From: Mycoplasmopsis caviae | GTDB lineage: Bacteria; Bacillota_I; Bacilli_A; Mycoplasmatales; Metamycoplasmataceae | Direction: 5' to 3' | Length of the DNA: 64,000 nt | Assembly: GCF_024498215.1 (NCBI RefSeq) | Contig: NZ_CP101806.1 | Location: forward strand, 620,001-684,000 | Shown: piece by piece, positions 42,880 to 52,744 of the stretch | Layout of the letters: each line of letters starts with the position of its first letter | Position numbering within the stretch: the first letter of the stretch is position 1 | Position numbers and translations under genes: made by a program | The notes under the pieces: generated by a model | Databases searched by the model: none | Told to the model about the DNA's origin: nothing | Seen by the model: the letters and a program-made list of their open reading frames with translations, nothing else

Positions 42880-44269
42880 CTAGTTCATTTCTTTATATTG
42901 ATCCATATTACATCTCTTCCAATATTCAGCGGGTGACATTTTTAATCTCAGAATTATTCTTTCATTATTGTAATAATCTATGTACTCATTAATTTTTTGT
43001 TCTAACTCATCAATCGATTTATATTCTTTTCCATAATATATTTCATTCTTTAATTGTGCAAAGAATGTTTCCATAATTGAATTGTCAAGACAATTGCCTT
43101 TTCGAGACATACTTTGGATAATACCTCTATCTTTTAGTTTTTTCTGATATTGTGGCATTTGATATGGTCATCCTTGATCTGAATGAAATATCAATCCTTC
43201 AAGGTTATCGAATTTTGCTAACGCCTCGTCCAACATATCTTCAACCATTTTGAAATTTGGACTTTTTGATAATTTTCTAACAATAATATAACCTGTATGC
43301 ATATCGCGAATTGGTGAGAGATATGTTTTTTTGTCTTTCACTTTAAATTCGGTAACATCTGTTGTTCATTTTTGATTTGGCTTTGAAGTTTTAAAATTTT
43401 GACCTAATTTGCCTGTTTTATAGCCTTTTTCTTCTTTCTCTTCTAATAAATGATTAGGTATTTTCTTATTAAGTTCACCCTTAAATGATTTGTATTTTTC
43501 TCTTGGTTGAATTCCTTTTAATCCAAGTTCATTCATAATTCTTTTAACCTTTTTTGTAGTTCAATAGTGATTCTTCTATACCCATATCTTCCTTTGTGTT
43601 TTTCGTAGATAGATATTATTTCTTGTTTAATTTCACTATCAACTTCTGTTTTATTTACTCTTTTCAGATAGTAATAATATGTTGAACTAGAAGTTCAAAA
43701 ATAAGAAATCAACTCACTTAATTTATAAATATGCCTTAGCTGATTTACGATTTCAAATCTGTATTTATTGATTTCTTTTTGCTTTCACCTTTTCAATTAA
43801 GGCTATCGATTTTTTAAAATATCATTTTCCATTCAAAGAATTCTAATTTGTTCTTCATAGATTTTGCATCTTTGTTCTGAATCAATATTCTTGTATTTTT
43901 CATTATTAGTTAATAATTCTCTTCTAAGTATTTTTTAATTCTTGACTTTTTCATAAGTCCATTATATCCTAATTCTTGGTATTTCATTACCCAAGATCTA
44001 ATTGCACAATAACTAATTTTTTCTTGTATTGATATATCTTGTATTGTTTCACCATTAAGAACTCTCAAAACTATGAGATGCTTAAATTCAGGTGATTTAT
44101 GAGTGGAATTTTTCTTGGTTCGAAACTTGTTTTACCAAACGCATTGTATTTTTCGATAACATTAGTAACTGTACTTTCTGATAACCCAAACTTCAATGAT
44201 ATTTGACTTTTTATCATTCCTTTTTATAAAAATTAACAATTTTTTCTTAATACTTTTATCTAATTTCAT
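42880..44269 (-). pseudogene. IS3-family transposase (OrfA/OrfB), frameshifted
   Basis: OrfA begins at ATG 44269 (MKLDKSIKKK) and is broken soon after; a helix-turn-helix segment ISLKFGLSESTVTNVIEKYN is readable in a shifted frame. OrfB shows YEKHKGRYGYRRITIELQ, NQKWTTDVTEFKV (first Asp), LIFHSDQGWPYQM (second Asp) and QSMSRKGNCLDNSIMETFFAQLKNE (Glu), ending near SPAEYWKR at 42880. A one-base break lies near 43558. Typical IS150-group transposase, probably inactive. Confidence 0.82.
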
Positions 44270-44312
44270 ATAAAAACCCCTAAAGTTCTTTTGTACAACT
44301 TTAGGGGTTCAC

Positions 44313-44450
44313 TTCATGGCTATCATTTTTATTTTTTAATAAAAAAACTTTTGACAATGCTTTAATGTAATCATCTCCGCTTTTTTGGATATAAATATTT
44401 CCATCAAAGTCACACAATGTTATAAATTGTTCAATTGTTAAAGAAGCCAT
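44313..44450 (-). pseudogene. GIY-YIG restriction endonuclease, 5' part (split by IS)
   Basis: 46 codons from ATG 44450, with AAGGA 5 bases upstream (MASLTIEQFITLCDFDGNIY). The frame reads to the IS edge at 44312, where IS sequence gives NP and a stop after one more codon. The continuation is at 42566-41991. Confidence 0.72.
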
Positions 44451-44699
44451 CACAATCCTTAAAATAATATTTTCTTTTATGTTATAAAATATATTTTATC
44501 ACAAAGAAGACTTGCGAACATTGCAGGAAATTTTATTTAAAATTAAATTACAAACTTGCAAATTTTCGAGATTTACACCACTTTTATAATTTATAAAAAA
44601 TGGATTTGGGAATACTCAATGTGTGGTAGTTAATTATCAAAAACAATGAAGCATTATTTTTTTTCTAACTCTTATTCTTATTGTAACATACTTTCTTTC
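44451..44699. other. AT-rich intergenic region; probable left ICE boundary
   Basis: Holds the minus-strand promoter of the nuclease (TAAAAT/TATAAC boxes near 44475-44500). I see no gene. The left end of the conjugative element probably lies between here and 45015, but no pair of ends can be compared because the other end is outside the window. Confidence 0.35.
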
Positions 44700-44995
44700 A
44701 AGTACAAAATTTTTTATTTTTGTACGCGCCACATTTTTTGAAAAAATGGGGTCTACGCGCGTACGCACCTTTTAAGGCAAGATAAGAAGTGGCGCAAAGT
44801 TCCTAACCGGAACGCACTTTTTATCTTGCTATAATTCCTAAAGGAATTATAGGGATAAGGAATTTTTTTGTGTCATTTTGACACTGCCCCTTTCCTTTTG
44901 GCGCAAGTTTGGCAAAAAAGTGGCAATGGCAAAATCCACATATTATCAAAGATAATATGTGAAAAACCAATTTTTGATGCTTTTTAGCATCACAA
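44700..44995. other. Dense hairpin array downstream of the DDE transposase
   Basis: Successive inverted repeats: GTACAAAA/TTTTTGTAC, GCAAGATAAGAAGTG with CACTTTTTATCTTGC (inner stem GTTCC/GGAAC), ATAATTCC/GGAATTAT, GTGTCA/TGACAC, CACATATTATC/GATAATATGTG and GATGC/GCATC. GC-rich words (CGCGCC, ACGCGCGTACGC) are exceptional for this genome. It lies directly beyond the transposase 3' end and may be a terminal structure of the element or a stack of terminators. Confidence 0.65.
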
Positions 44996-45014
44996 ACAGG
45001 AAAGGTGCAAAAAA

Positions 45015-46283
45015 TTATGGTAAAAGCGTTAATATTCCTTTTCGCATATTTTGGTATGTTACAAGTAATTTCATAGTTTCAATTGAGTATAATGAATGTG
45101 GTTTTTTGATATATTTTTTGAATGCGTTATATACAAAGTGTTCAGTATAACTCTTTTTATTATTCAATGTTCCATCTTCATTTCAAATTCCATTTTTATT
45201 TCTCTCAACATAATTAAAGAAGTTTTTAATGCTTTTTAGTACTTCATTGTTTACATTAAAATTAACAATTTCACTTCAAAAATCACTTTTTATTTTAAGA
45301 AAATCACTTCTATTTTTACCAAATTTAGGGTCTAAAAGTTCAATGAAAATGTTCTTTCAACTTCTATTATTTACACTATATTTAAAAGTTCTAAACAGTA
45401 GTTTATTAGCCATTGGAGAGTATCTATAATCTCCAAAAGTACTGTTAATTTTCTTAATTAAATGGAACAAATCAAGCCTGAATTTAGCATTTAATTTAGA
45501 TGATGTTTGCCTAATATTTGCAGCTCCATCGCCTATTAAATGTATATCAATATTAGCGTCTTTTAATGGAGAAATAAAGTCTTTTAGGAACTCAATTTGT
45601 CTATTTGTATCTGCATTTTTATCCTTATTTTGTGGACAATTTCTAATGTCAATAATAGTTAAACAATCATCACTTAATGATGAATTCTTATTAGAATTTG
45701 GGTGTATTGTATATTGAGTTGCAACAACCTTTTTTCTTTGTTTATTAGTTTGTGATTTAGTATATGAATCATCCATTTCAATATTAATTTCTTCTATATC
45801 TTGTTTGATTATATTGTCAAAAAATTCATTAATTTCTTTTTCTGCTTTGCTAAATATTTGTTTGTCAATACCATATTTTTTTATTCACATCTTAACAGTT
45901 TGTCGTTTTGGAGTGCAATTAAAACTTTCTATTTCTTTAACAGTTCCTGTTCTTAAAAATTGTCTAGTAAAGGCTTTAATTATTGATTTATCATATCTAA
46001 TTCTTCCCTTAACCAAATCATCGTGGAAGTATGTTATTCTTTGTCTTTTGCCCTTTTTATTGATTAATTCATATGTTGTTACGTTCAAATCAAACACCCC
46101 AGCAGGAGTGAATCATTTCTTAATATAATGTTTTGAAATTCTTCAATTTGGGTGTAATTTAAATCTTAATTTTGTTCTAAACTCTTCTTCTTTTATGTTT
46201 GCTATTCTAGCTTTTTCATAATAAAATATATGACTTTCATAAAAAATATTATTAATATCTATATCATTGTAGTTAATTTCCAT
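45015..46283 (-). CDS. DDE transposase, ISLre2/Mutator-like; probable ICE recombinase
   Basis: 422 residues under code 4 and intact. N-terminal region HPNWRISKHYIKKWFTPAGV and YFHDDLVKGRIRYDKSIIKAFTRQFLRTGTVKEI resembles the ISLre2 (UPF0236) group. The catalytic region has NIEMDDSYTKSQ (first Asp), HLIGDGAANIRQ (second Asp) and later Glu residues. Mycoplasma ICEs, like the streptococcal TnGBS elements, are mobilised by such transposases instead of integrases. Its place at the end of the conjugation gene block fits that. Start ATG 46283, only a weak AAGGATGG ribosome site. The family call is tentative. Confidence 0.65.
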
Positions 46284-46591
46284 AGCCTATCCATCCTTGT
46301 ATTTTGCAAAAAATTATATGACTTTTTATGTTGGTAAAAAAGTACTTATTTACCTATAAAACAGTTATATATATTCCATATATATAAAAAAATGTGATAA
46401 AAATTTTCGCAATATTTACTATAAAGATTTAACAATATATCACTTCTAATCTTTAGTAACAAGCACAAATTTTGCAAAATTAGTAAACACAAAGTTATAT
46501 AAAAGTTGTCAAAATTAAGATAATGAGTTCTATAAACGAATATAAAAAACTAATCATATTGTTAATATGATTAGTGATATTTTTCTTTTTG
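46284..46591 (-). promoter_or_regulatory. Intergenic region with terminator of the 46592-47311 gene
   Basis: On the minus strand CTAATCATATT-AACA-ATATGATTAG then TTTTTTATA (46540-46574) is a strong terminator. The rest is AT-rich and has one CCTATAAAACAG motif (46353-46364). The transposase promoter should lie here; no clear boxes stand out. Confidence 0.6.
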
Positions 46592-47311
46592 TTAGCCTTG
46601 ACTATAACCCTTTCTAAATGTGATGGATGATACAAGTGATTCTTCTTCATTGTCTTCTTGTTCATTTGCTAATGATAATTTTTCTAGTACATTTGCATCA
46701 CAATCGCTCTCAACAAATTCTTCATATTGTTCAGGTGTTAGTGAATTAATTCTTTTGATAAATGTTTGAAATTCATTAAGTAATTCAATGTGTTCAAAAT
46801 CATCTTCATCTGCTATTTTGCTATTATCTGTTGTTTGAAAGGTGTTTTTATTTTCAATATTTAAATGGTGTACTAAAAAGTTTGATTTTTCAGTATTTGG
46901 GTCAACACTAACTTCACTTAAAGTATATGTTCCCTTATCCATTAATTCTTCTATTGTTTCATAAATTTCTTTTGATTTATCTAATGGAATTGTTCAATAT
47001 TTACCTTTTTCTTTTAAATTTATATCATAATACTCTTCAAATTGTTCCCTATTCATCACATTTATAGAACTAGCATCAATGTAACTATCTTTTAATCCTG
47101 CATCACTTGGATATTCAATATGAAATTCTGTTTCTCCTTTTCTCTTTAATGTATCCTTATCAAATCTTGCTGACCTTGCGTTAAGATATCACACTTTATC
47201 GTTAGTATAGAAGAGTATAACGGGGTGTGGATATGGATATATTGGTTTACCATAGTTATCAGCATTTATTGAATCGTTTGGCACTTTTTTACATCATACA
47301 AATATTTTCAT
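46592..47311 (-). CDS. ICE cargo protein with acidic region and SLVSS C-terminal tag
   Basis: 239 residues under code 4. The N-terminal part reads MKIFVWCKKVPNDSINADNYG and a strand-rich IYPYPHPVILFYTNDKVWYL; no family recognised. The last ~20 residues (NEEESLVSSITFRKGYSQG) match the C-termini of three other ICE proteins (57794, 60146 and 60884). The rest of the sequence is unrelated to them. It is preceded by three small RNA genes on the same strand and has its own terminator. There is no clear Shine-Dalgarno before ATG 47311, so translation may need read-through from sRNA 1 or another arrangement. Confidence 0.75.
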
Positions 47312-47327
47312 AATAGTATTATATTAA

Positions 47328-47426
47328 GAAATAAAGAAAAGCACGTAAAAACGTGCTTTCCCCACTTAGTCCATTGTTTCAGGTCTTTTTATAAGAATAT
47401 TATACTGCTTATGCCAAATATGTCAA
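47328..47426 (-). ncRNA. Candidate small RNA 1 (with promoter) in ICE
   Basis: Minus strand: TTGACA (47421-47426), 16-base spacer, TATAAT (47399-47404); start predicted near 47392. The RNA carries AGACC-TGAAACAAT-GGACT (stem-loop with one mismatch), then GTGGGG. Terminator hairpin AAAGCACGT-TTTT-ACGTGCTTT and TTTCTT complete it. RNA length is about 65 nt; the coordinates include the promoter. First of three tandem copies. No open frame of note. Confidence 0.72.
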
Positions 47427-47486
47427 GTAATTTAACTGTTTTGTGGTATTTTTTCACTAATTTTGTTACAAAAAAGATTTATTAGT

Positions 47487-47590
47487 AAATTAAGAAAAGC
47501 ACGTAAAAACGTGCCTTTCCCCTAAAAAATTAGTCCAATGTTTCAGGTCTTTTTATATAAATATTATACTGTTTCTAGCAAATATTTCAA
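47487..47590 (-). ncRNA. Candidate small RNA 2 (with promoter) in ICE
   Basis: TTGAAA (47585-47590), 16-base spacer, TATAAT (47563-47568), start near 47556. AGACC-TGAAACATT-GGACT, then TTTTTTAGGGG and hairpin GCACGT-TTTT-ACGTGC with TTTTC. About 70 nt. The unit is ~160 bp from RNA 1, measured hairpin to hairpin. Confidence 0.72.
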
Positions 47591-47649
47591 GTAATCTAGG
47601 TACTCTATGGGTGTTTTTTGCTAATTTAAGTATAAAACAGGCTTATTAG

Positions 47650-47748
47650 TAAATTAAGAAAAGCACGTAAAAACGCGCTTTTCCCCATTGTCCTGTGGTT
47701 TCAAGGACTTTTATATATTAATTTTACTACTTATGCCAAATATATCAA
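47650..47748 (-). ncRNA. Candidate small RNA 3 (with promoter) in ICE
   Basis: TTGATA (47743-47748), 16-base spacer, TAAAAT (47721-47726), start near 47714. The first stem is GTCCT-TGAAACCAC-AGGAC, perfectly paired although its bases differ from copies 1 and 2. The terminator stem has one G-U-type change (GCGCGT/ACGTGC). The kept pairing with changed bases argues for a structured RNA. Confidence 0.72.
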
Positions 47749-47829
47749 GTAATTTAAATACTTTGAAGCAAATTTTTCTTATTTTACCAAAACACCTGTT
47801 TTATAGGCTTAAATAAAAAAGTGAGCATT
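47749..47829. other. Spacer between large lipoprotein gene and sRNA cluster
   Basis: Contains the recurrent motif CCAAAACACCTGTTTTATAGG (47787-47807) and AAAGTGAG, CTCACTTT-type inverted bases around the lipoprotein stop, likely its terminator. Confidence 0.45.
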
Positions 47830-50800
47830 TTATCTCACTTTGTTATCTTTCTTACGAAGATAGAAATATCACACAAGCAAACCAATTACAACACCTAAAA
47901 TTAAGCATAATGGTATGAAAATTAACATCATTTTCTTCTTTTGCGCAGCTAACTTTTTAGAATTAATAGAAGTTTTATCTAAATCATCAACAGGCTTTTT
48001 ATCTTTATTATGATTAATGATATTAACCATAAAAGTTCCTTGTGAAAGACCATCAACGCTATAAATAGTTAATTTTTCATTAAGAGCAACTTTTGACCTT
48101 TGTATTAATTTTCTAACAATATCATCTAATTCCTTAATATTAATAGAGTAGTATTTATTGCTAATATTATATTGTTGTTTAATAGAATTTTCAACATCTT
48201 CAATAATTTTATCTCTTAATTGACTTCCAATATATTCATTATATTTTAAATCATTAATTGAAAGTATATTCAAATCATAAAGATATCTTTTGTTAGGGTT
48301 ATTTGGGTCAATATCATCAATAACATAAGGTGCAATATTAGTAACTTTTACTTTTGTTTTATTAACAATCATATTATTTAATGAAGTAATAATAAATTCA
48401 AAACTTGTACGGTTACCTAATGCAAGATAGTTAATACCATCATTGTAATTTTCAATTTTGATATCTCTGCCAATAACTAGTTTCTCATCTAAATTGTCAA
48501 ATTGACTTTGAATTTCTTCCCTTACACGCTTTTTGAGTTGACTTAATTTATTTTCATTAATTTCAAAGTCATCAAGCATATAAGTACTTAAATCAATTTC
48601 TTTTTCAAATATTCTACCTGCTGTATTAGTAATAGTTATTTTATGTATGCCACTTTTATTAATTGCTTCTAAAGATAGAATGGATGATTTTACAATTAAA
48701 CCATCTGCTTCAATTTGTGGATTAATTAAGTCTTCTAATACATTTCCCCAATTTATTTTAAAGTCTTTATCCAAAGTCAAATTAAGTTTCTTTGTTGCTT
48801 CTACAACTTTACTTGTGATGTAGTTTTTAATTTTTTCCTTATTGTTAAGACCCTTTAAATTAATTTCATTAAGTGTAATATCTTTAAAGATACCAATATC
48901 AACATTGGCATTCTTATTAAGGTCATCTTTGTTAAAAATTTGACTAAATTCACTTTTGGGCTGAACGCTATAATCTTTAAATTTTTCTTTAAGTTTAACA
49001 TTAATAATTAAATTAATTTTATTATTACTTTCACTATGTAAAAATTTAAAATCTAATTTGTCATTTTGTTCACTAGTTATGCCAAAAATTTCAGTTGTTT
49101 TTGACATTAGATTTACTATAAATGTTCTAACATCCACACTACTTTCAAAGATAGTATTCACTTTTACACTATCGTATATTAAATTAATAATTTTTTTGCT
49201 AGTTGTAATATCCTTAAATTTTACTTCTTTAAATATGACATCTTGCTTTAATTCATATCAGGCTTGAACAGTATCTAAATTTAGATAGATTTTAATTCCT
49301 GCTTTATCTTTATCAAATTCAAGTTTTCTTATTTTAACATCAACACCATCATATTTCTCTTTTGGTGCTATATAGAAATCTCTTTTAAAATCTTCAAGGT
49401 TGTTAAAATACTTATTAGCAAATTCATCACTTGTATAAATATCACTTGGTACATCTTTAAATTTTGCATCTATTAAAAATTTATCACTATATTTTGCATT
49501 TTCATAAAGTCTATCAATATATTCCTTGTAATATTCCATTGCATCTTCATACTTTAATGCATTAAGTTCTTCCTTATTAAAATCTTTTTCCTTAATTAAG
49601 AAGTTAATAAATTTTCTGCCTTGTGGTTTTGAAGATAAAGGAGCAATGAAATTATTTTTAGTAATTACATTATTTGTAAAATATTTCTTCTTTTCGCTAT
49701 TTGTACCCGTTACATAAACAAGTTTAAAGTTTGAAATAGAATTTTTAGCATTAGAAGAAAATAAATAGATGCCTGCTTCACTAAAATAACTTTGCTCGCT
49801 TGTTTGTTTTGGTAATTCTTTATAATATCTGTTATCTATTTTTGCAAAATATAAATTGTTATCTTGGTCTTTTTCAAGTTTGAACATTGTGAAATTTTCA
49901 ACATCTCCAATGATACTTTTAACTCCACCTTTATTTAAAACTATTGCTTCTGCAATAAAACCACGATCTAAATCATCTTCTCATTTATGCGGAGCAAAAA
50001 GTGTTTTAGCATTATAAGGAAGTAAAGTATTCATATAGTAATTCTTTTGTTTTTCATCACTATAATAATGTGAAAAGTTACTAATTCCACCAGTTTTAAA
50101 GAACATTGATTTATTCTTAAATACACCCATATCAACCCAAACAAGTTGTTTTCTAGTACCAGTTGCAGGATCTATTGTTGGATCATATTTTGGATTTTTG
50201 ATTGGTTCGCCCTTATCATCTTTCTTATATTCCTTTTTACTATCCATAAGATATTCATCAAGTAATTCTTGTTGATGTGGATTATTTGATGGATCTCAAC
50301 CATATCATTTGAAATCCATTTGAGATGACCTTGAATTTATGACTAAGATCATTTTATAAGTAACTTCCAAATCACTATCTAAATTACCAGGTTTTGAATA
50401 TTTCTTAACTTCAATAATATATTCATTTTTCTTATGTGAGTTATTTTTATCAGGTTTTTCATCTTCCTTATTTTTATATCCTGCATTAAACTCTCTACCA
50501 TCATCGCTAGCATTCTTTCTTTTATCTTCTAACAATTCAAGGAAATTTTTGTTTAATACATCAATTTTTTTGCCATTAATAAACAGTGCTTCATTTTCTT
50601 TATCAATTGTCCTAAAAGTTACTTTTGCTGGACTATGAACAATTCACTTACCAAGTCAAAATTCATTACCTGCTAATCCTATATGTTTATTGTCTTCAGG
50701 GTGTTTTTCTTTTATGTCATCAACCAATTTGGTTGTTCCGTTTTGAAAATCAACCCATTTACCAAATATTATTTTTAATCTATTATCAATATCTTTTTTA

Positions 50801-52137
50801 TTTGCAATGTCTTTTGCAAGTTGAGATTCAGTTAAATAAACAGGAAGATTACTAATTAATGGTAAATCAATGATTTTTGGTTCATTATTCTTACTTCTTA
50901 ACAATATATCTATTTTTTTAGGATCTCAAGGCTTATTTTGAGAATTTGAATTTGAATAGCCCCAAACAAGTTTAAAACTATTATTTTCCAATAACATATT
51001 TTTTTCATCAATAAATTCTTTTAATCGTTCATAATTTGATTTTGATCTACTTTCGCCACTTATTTTTTGACTTCAATCATTGAGCATATCACTTTCAATG
51101 TTTACACTATCTAAATTTTGCAATTTATTTCTTCATTCATTAAAGTCATCTTCATATTTTTTGTTACCTTTATTATGAACAACTTGGACTTTGTCATATC
51201 TAGTAATTCTAAAATTTATCTCATTAACTAATAACTTATTTATATCATCATTATTAGTTCATAATTTTGAATTAAGTTTATTTTGAAATTCATCTTTACT
51301 AAATTCATTTGATAATTCTTTGACATTAAATAATTTTCCACTAAACTGAATATTTACCTTATCAACATTTTTTAATTCGTTAAATATCTTTCTAATTTCG
51401 TTTCTTGCTTGTGCATAAATATAAATTGGCTCAGAAAAAAATTTTTCTTTATTTCGAAAGGATCATATTCAATCATTTTTCTCAATTTTTTTAGGATAGC
51501 AATAACTGGCAACACAATGAAATCCATCATTTACTCAATATGATTTATCAAAATCAAAATAATTATTAATGTGTTTTTTATGAATATTAAAATTCATATT
51601 TGCTCAAACAAAATTATCTTTTATATGAAAGGTTATTACATCAGGTGTAATTTTTATGTTTTTCTTGATTGTATCATCATTGCCTGCTGGTGTTATTATG
51701 TCATATGACTCATAAAGGAAAATATTATTTTCTTCTTTTTCATTGGCTTCATATAACACAAAACCTGAAAAATTATTAATAAAATTCTCTAATTTTCATT
51801 TTGATTTATTTTCTGTATTGTTTTTTATATCAAAATAAAGATGTTGTCTATTTTTTCCTATAATTTTAGAAAAATTCCCAAGACTATTTTTAAAACTAAA
51901 ATTTGTGGTAGTTAACGCTTTTTCAATTGGTTTCAATTCATGGTATTCATTCTCTTTCAACTCTTCAGGGAAACTGTGAACTATTCTATTAGTTGAAGCG
52001 CTTGAACTTGAATATAATAAATTATTCTTTAAAATAGAATACTTCTCATTCTTGTTATAACAAGATGTCATAACAAAAGGAAAAAAGCAGCCACTTAATG
52101 CTAAACTGCTTAATAATATTTTCTTCTTATTCATCAA
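47830..52137 (-). CDS. Very large ICE-encoded lipoprotein with C-terminal membrane anchor
   Basis: 1435 residues, continuous under code 4. The N-terminus MMNKKKILLSSLALSGCFFP...VMTSC is a lipoprotein signal: lipobox Cys in VMTSC, with an alternative at LSGC. The body is Lys/Asn/Asp-rich, without recognised domains. It has repeated patterns of short strands such as NKFDIN / VDVRT and YDLNILSINDLKYNEYIG, suggesting beta-rich surface modules. The C-terminus is a transmembrane helix (MLIFIPLCLILGVVIGLLVWY) followed by a basic RKKDNK tail. Both ends would therefore be membrane-held with the bulk outside. The start overlaps the end of the upstream gene by 11 bases. It is the last gene of the conjugation operon, perhaps a mating-pair surface protein (inference). 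Confidence 0.82.
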
Positions 52138-52723
52138 ATTCCCCTTTCATAGCATCAATTGAAGAATCTAAAACTTCTGGTTCAAATAAACCATCTTCAA
52201 ATTCATAATTCTCATACTTTTCTTCTTGCTTTTTGATTCTTGCAACCTTTTCATTTTTTGTTTCTATTACTTTATCATTCTTAACGTTTAGCAGATTTCT
52301 TAAGTTTCTAAAGAATTCTACTTCTTCAATTAAATCTTGTGTAGGGTTTCTTAATAGTGATTTAGTTAAATCCTTATCACTTGCAATTGAATTAAGTAAT
52401 AAATCAAGTTTCTTATTTATAATGTAATTATCTGCCTTAATACTTAAAATGTTTTCAATAATATTAGCACTAAAAGGAGTTAAAGAAGCAAACATTGACT
52501 TTCTAAAAGCATAAAATAAGTCCGTTTTAAAGTCTTTAAGCACTTTTTTCTTTTCTGTATCATCTAAATAGTTCATAATTACACGAGATAAGACATTAGA
52601 GAAAGAATCTCCTGCTAGTGAAACTTGTTTCTTTCATTTATTTAATCTAGCAACATCATCAACATTATAAAACCTAATAGTTAATCTTAATTCTTTATTA
52701 TTTTTGTCGGTTTCCTTATTCAT
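52127..52723 (-). CDS. Small ICE protein, 198 residues, unknown function
   Basis: Start ATG 52723 with AAAGGAG 7 bases upstream. The N-terminus ELRLTIRFYNVDDVARLNKW then GDSFSNVLSRVIMNYL resembles a strand plus two helices, as in ribbon-helix-helix or mobilisation accessory proteins; this is only suggestive. The rest is helical and acidic at the C-terminus. It starts 21 bases after the VirB4 stop and overlaps the large lipoprotein gene. It does not carry the SLVSS tag. Confidence 0.75.
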
Positions 52724-52744
52724 AATATCTCCTTTATTTTGTTT

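Larger units (their letters stand above)
42567..44312 (-). mobile_element. IS3-family (IS150-like) insertion sequence, degenerate
   Basis: The inverted ends begin GTGAACCCC on both sides, followed by AAAACTTGTACAAAA on the left and TAAAGTTGTACAAAA on the right. The 1746-bp element contains a broken two-ORF transposase, and ~300 bp with hairpins beyond the transposase 3' end. No target duplication is visible; the host gene joins exactly without one. Confidence 0.8.

Noticed and set aside
42567-44312. Target duplication for the IS3-type element
   Set aside because: Flanking bases (GAT on the left, TTC on the right) do not match and the host frame joins exactly without one, so none is reported.
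44451-44699. Exact left end of the ICE
   Set aside because: Without the right end or an empty site there is nothing to pair, so any coordinate would be a guess.
47328-47750. Three regularly spaced repeats that could look like a short CRISPR array
   Set aside because: Units are ~160 bp, differ from each other along their length and each contains a promoter, stem-loop and terminator; there are no uniform 25-40 bp repeats with unique spacers and no cas genes nearby.
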